Below, one piece after another: positions 4,976 through 5,282 of a stretch of 5,282 nt of DNA. The DNA comes from Candidatus Fermentithermobacillaceae bacterium. GTDB taxonomy: Bacteria; Bacillota; Sulfobacillia; Fermentithermobacillales; Fermentithermobacillaceae. Both the position numbers and the translations under genes were made by a program. The notes under the pieces were generated by a model. The model was not told the origin of the DNA. It searched no databases and saw nothing but the letters and a program-made list of their open reading frames with translations. Each line of letters starts with the position of its first letter. Positions within the stretch are counted from its first letter, which is position 1. The stretch lies in contig DUTL01000218.1 of assembly GCA_012842105.1 (NCBI GenBank), positions 1 through 5,282 of the forward strand, given 5' to 3'.

Positions 4976-5282
4976 ATGACAACCGGAGGAAAAACGGCCC
5001 TTGTTGAGGCCTACCGGGATTTTGATGCCAGGTGTGCAACTGTGCTTGACAGGTTCAAGAATGCCCGGGAATATGAGGCCGGCTTATATGTGCCCTGCAA
5101 AGAGGACAGGCAAGAAGCCACAAAACAGCTCGAAACTCTCTTGGATGAAGTTTCAAACCTACCCGCTCCCGGCCCTGTTTGTTCGAGCTGTTTTGTGGCT
5201 TCTTGCCTGTCCTCTTTGCAGGGCACATATAAGCCGGCCTCATATTCCCGGGCATTCTTGAACCTGTCAAGCACAGTTGCAC
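4976..5282 (+). CDS. Unrecognised protein, N-terminal part only (3' end is off the window and the distal part is unreliable)
   Basis: ATG 4976 with an ideal ribosome-binding site opens a frame with no stop to the end of the window. The first 68 or so residues (to about 5181) look genuine: charged and helical, rich in Glu, Asp, Ala and Arg (VEAYRDFDARCATVLDRFKN; EDRQEATKQLETLLDEVSNL), ending in a PAPGP turn. There is no signal peptide, membrane segment or catalytic motif, and I do not recognise the family. Everything after 5181 is the reverse complement of 5034-5134, so the translated Cys-rich stretch there (CSSCFVASC) is an antisense reading of the same gene and should be discarded. The gene follows the regulator on the same strand and could be one of its targets. 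Confidence 0.6.
   Translation, partial: MTTGGKTALVEAYRDFDARCATVLDRFKNAREYEAGLYVPCKEDRQEATKQLETLLDEVSNLPAPGPVCSSCFVASCLSSLQGTYKPASYSRAFLNLSSTVA
5034..5134 (+). repeat. Left arm of a perfect 101-bp inverted repeat
   Basis: This arm is exactly the reverse complement of 5182-5282, with no mismatch over 101 bases. It lies inside the coding frame that starts at 4976, so it is probably the true copy. A 47-nt unique spacer (5135-5181) separates it from the other arm. Confidence 0.95.
5182..5282 (-). repeat. Right arm of the inverted repeat, ending on the last base (probable fold-back artefact)
   Basis: This arm is the exact reverse complement of 5034-5134 and stops precisely at the final base of the window. 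Perfect identity, a short spacer, a sequence that is coding on the other arm, and the coincidence with the sequence end all point to a chimeric fold-back (for example from strand displacement amplification or end-extension in assembly). A real 101-bp near-palindrome within a gene would form a long hairpin and be unstable. Confidence 0.9.

Noticed and set aside
5182..5282. A Cys-rich stretch (CSSCFVASC) in the plus-strand translation that resembles a metal-binding motif
   Set aside because: It is the antisense reading of the left arm of the inverted repeat and results from the fold-back.
5011..5282. Minus-strand ORFs that begin with the same residues as the plus-strand terminal gene
   Set aside because: They are mirror images created by the inverted repeat, not separate genes.
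1..5282. CRISPR array, tRNA, rRNA or insertion sequence
   Set aside because: No direct repeat array, cloverleaf, ribosomal signature or transposase was seen; the only long repeat is the terminal inverted one.

Overview
The window looks like the end of a contig from an anaerobic, probably Gram-positive (Clostridia-type) bacterium. I infer this from strong GGAGG-type ribosome-binding sites, frequent TTG and GTG starts, moderate GC, and the tail of a tungsten-type aldehyde:ferredoxin oxidoreductase. The lineage is inference, not a sequence match.

Layout: positions 1-203 hold the 3' end of an aldehyde:ferredoxin oxidoreductase family gene. After a 216-nt gap with an imperfect dyad, a tight five-gene operon runs from 420 to 3846 on the plus strand. 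It encodes a [2Fe-2S] protein (HcnA / sarcosine oxidase alpha N-terminal type), an FAD/NAD(P)-type flavoprotein (HcnB / PdhA type), a protein with two [4Fe-4S] motifs, a BFD-type [2Fe-2S] protein, and a DAO-family flavoprotein (HcnC / SoxB / PdhB type). The genes are 5 nt apart or overlap by 4-8 nt, so they are almost certainly co-translated. Together they look like a multisubunit, membrane-free amine or imino-acid dehydrogenase. The DAO subunit would oxidise a C-N bond and pass electrons through the second flavin and the Fe-S subunits to an unknown acceptor. Known relatives of this architecture act on proline, hydroxyproline, sarcosine, glycine (cyanide synthase) or opines. The substrate here cannot be read from the sequence.

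Positions 4003-4719 encode a GntR/FadR-type (FCD) repressor, the likely local regulator. Two expected FCD metal-ligand positions appear altered. Positions 4720-4975 carry three strong ribosome-binding sites in series, two short ORFs, and then the start of an unrecognised gene at 4976 that runs off the end.

The last 249 bases (5034-5282) form a perfect 101-bp inverted repeat with a 47-nt spacer, and its outer arm ends exactly on the last base. The simplest reading is a fold-back (chimeric) sequencing or assembly artefact at a contig end. Sequence after about 5181 should not be read as genuine coding sequence.
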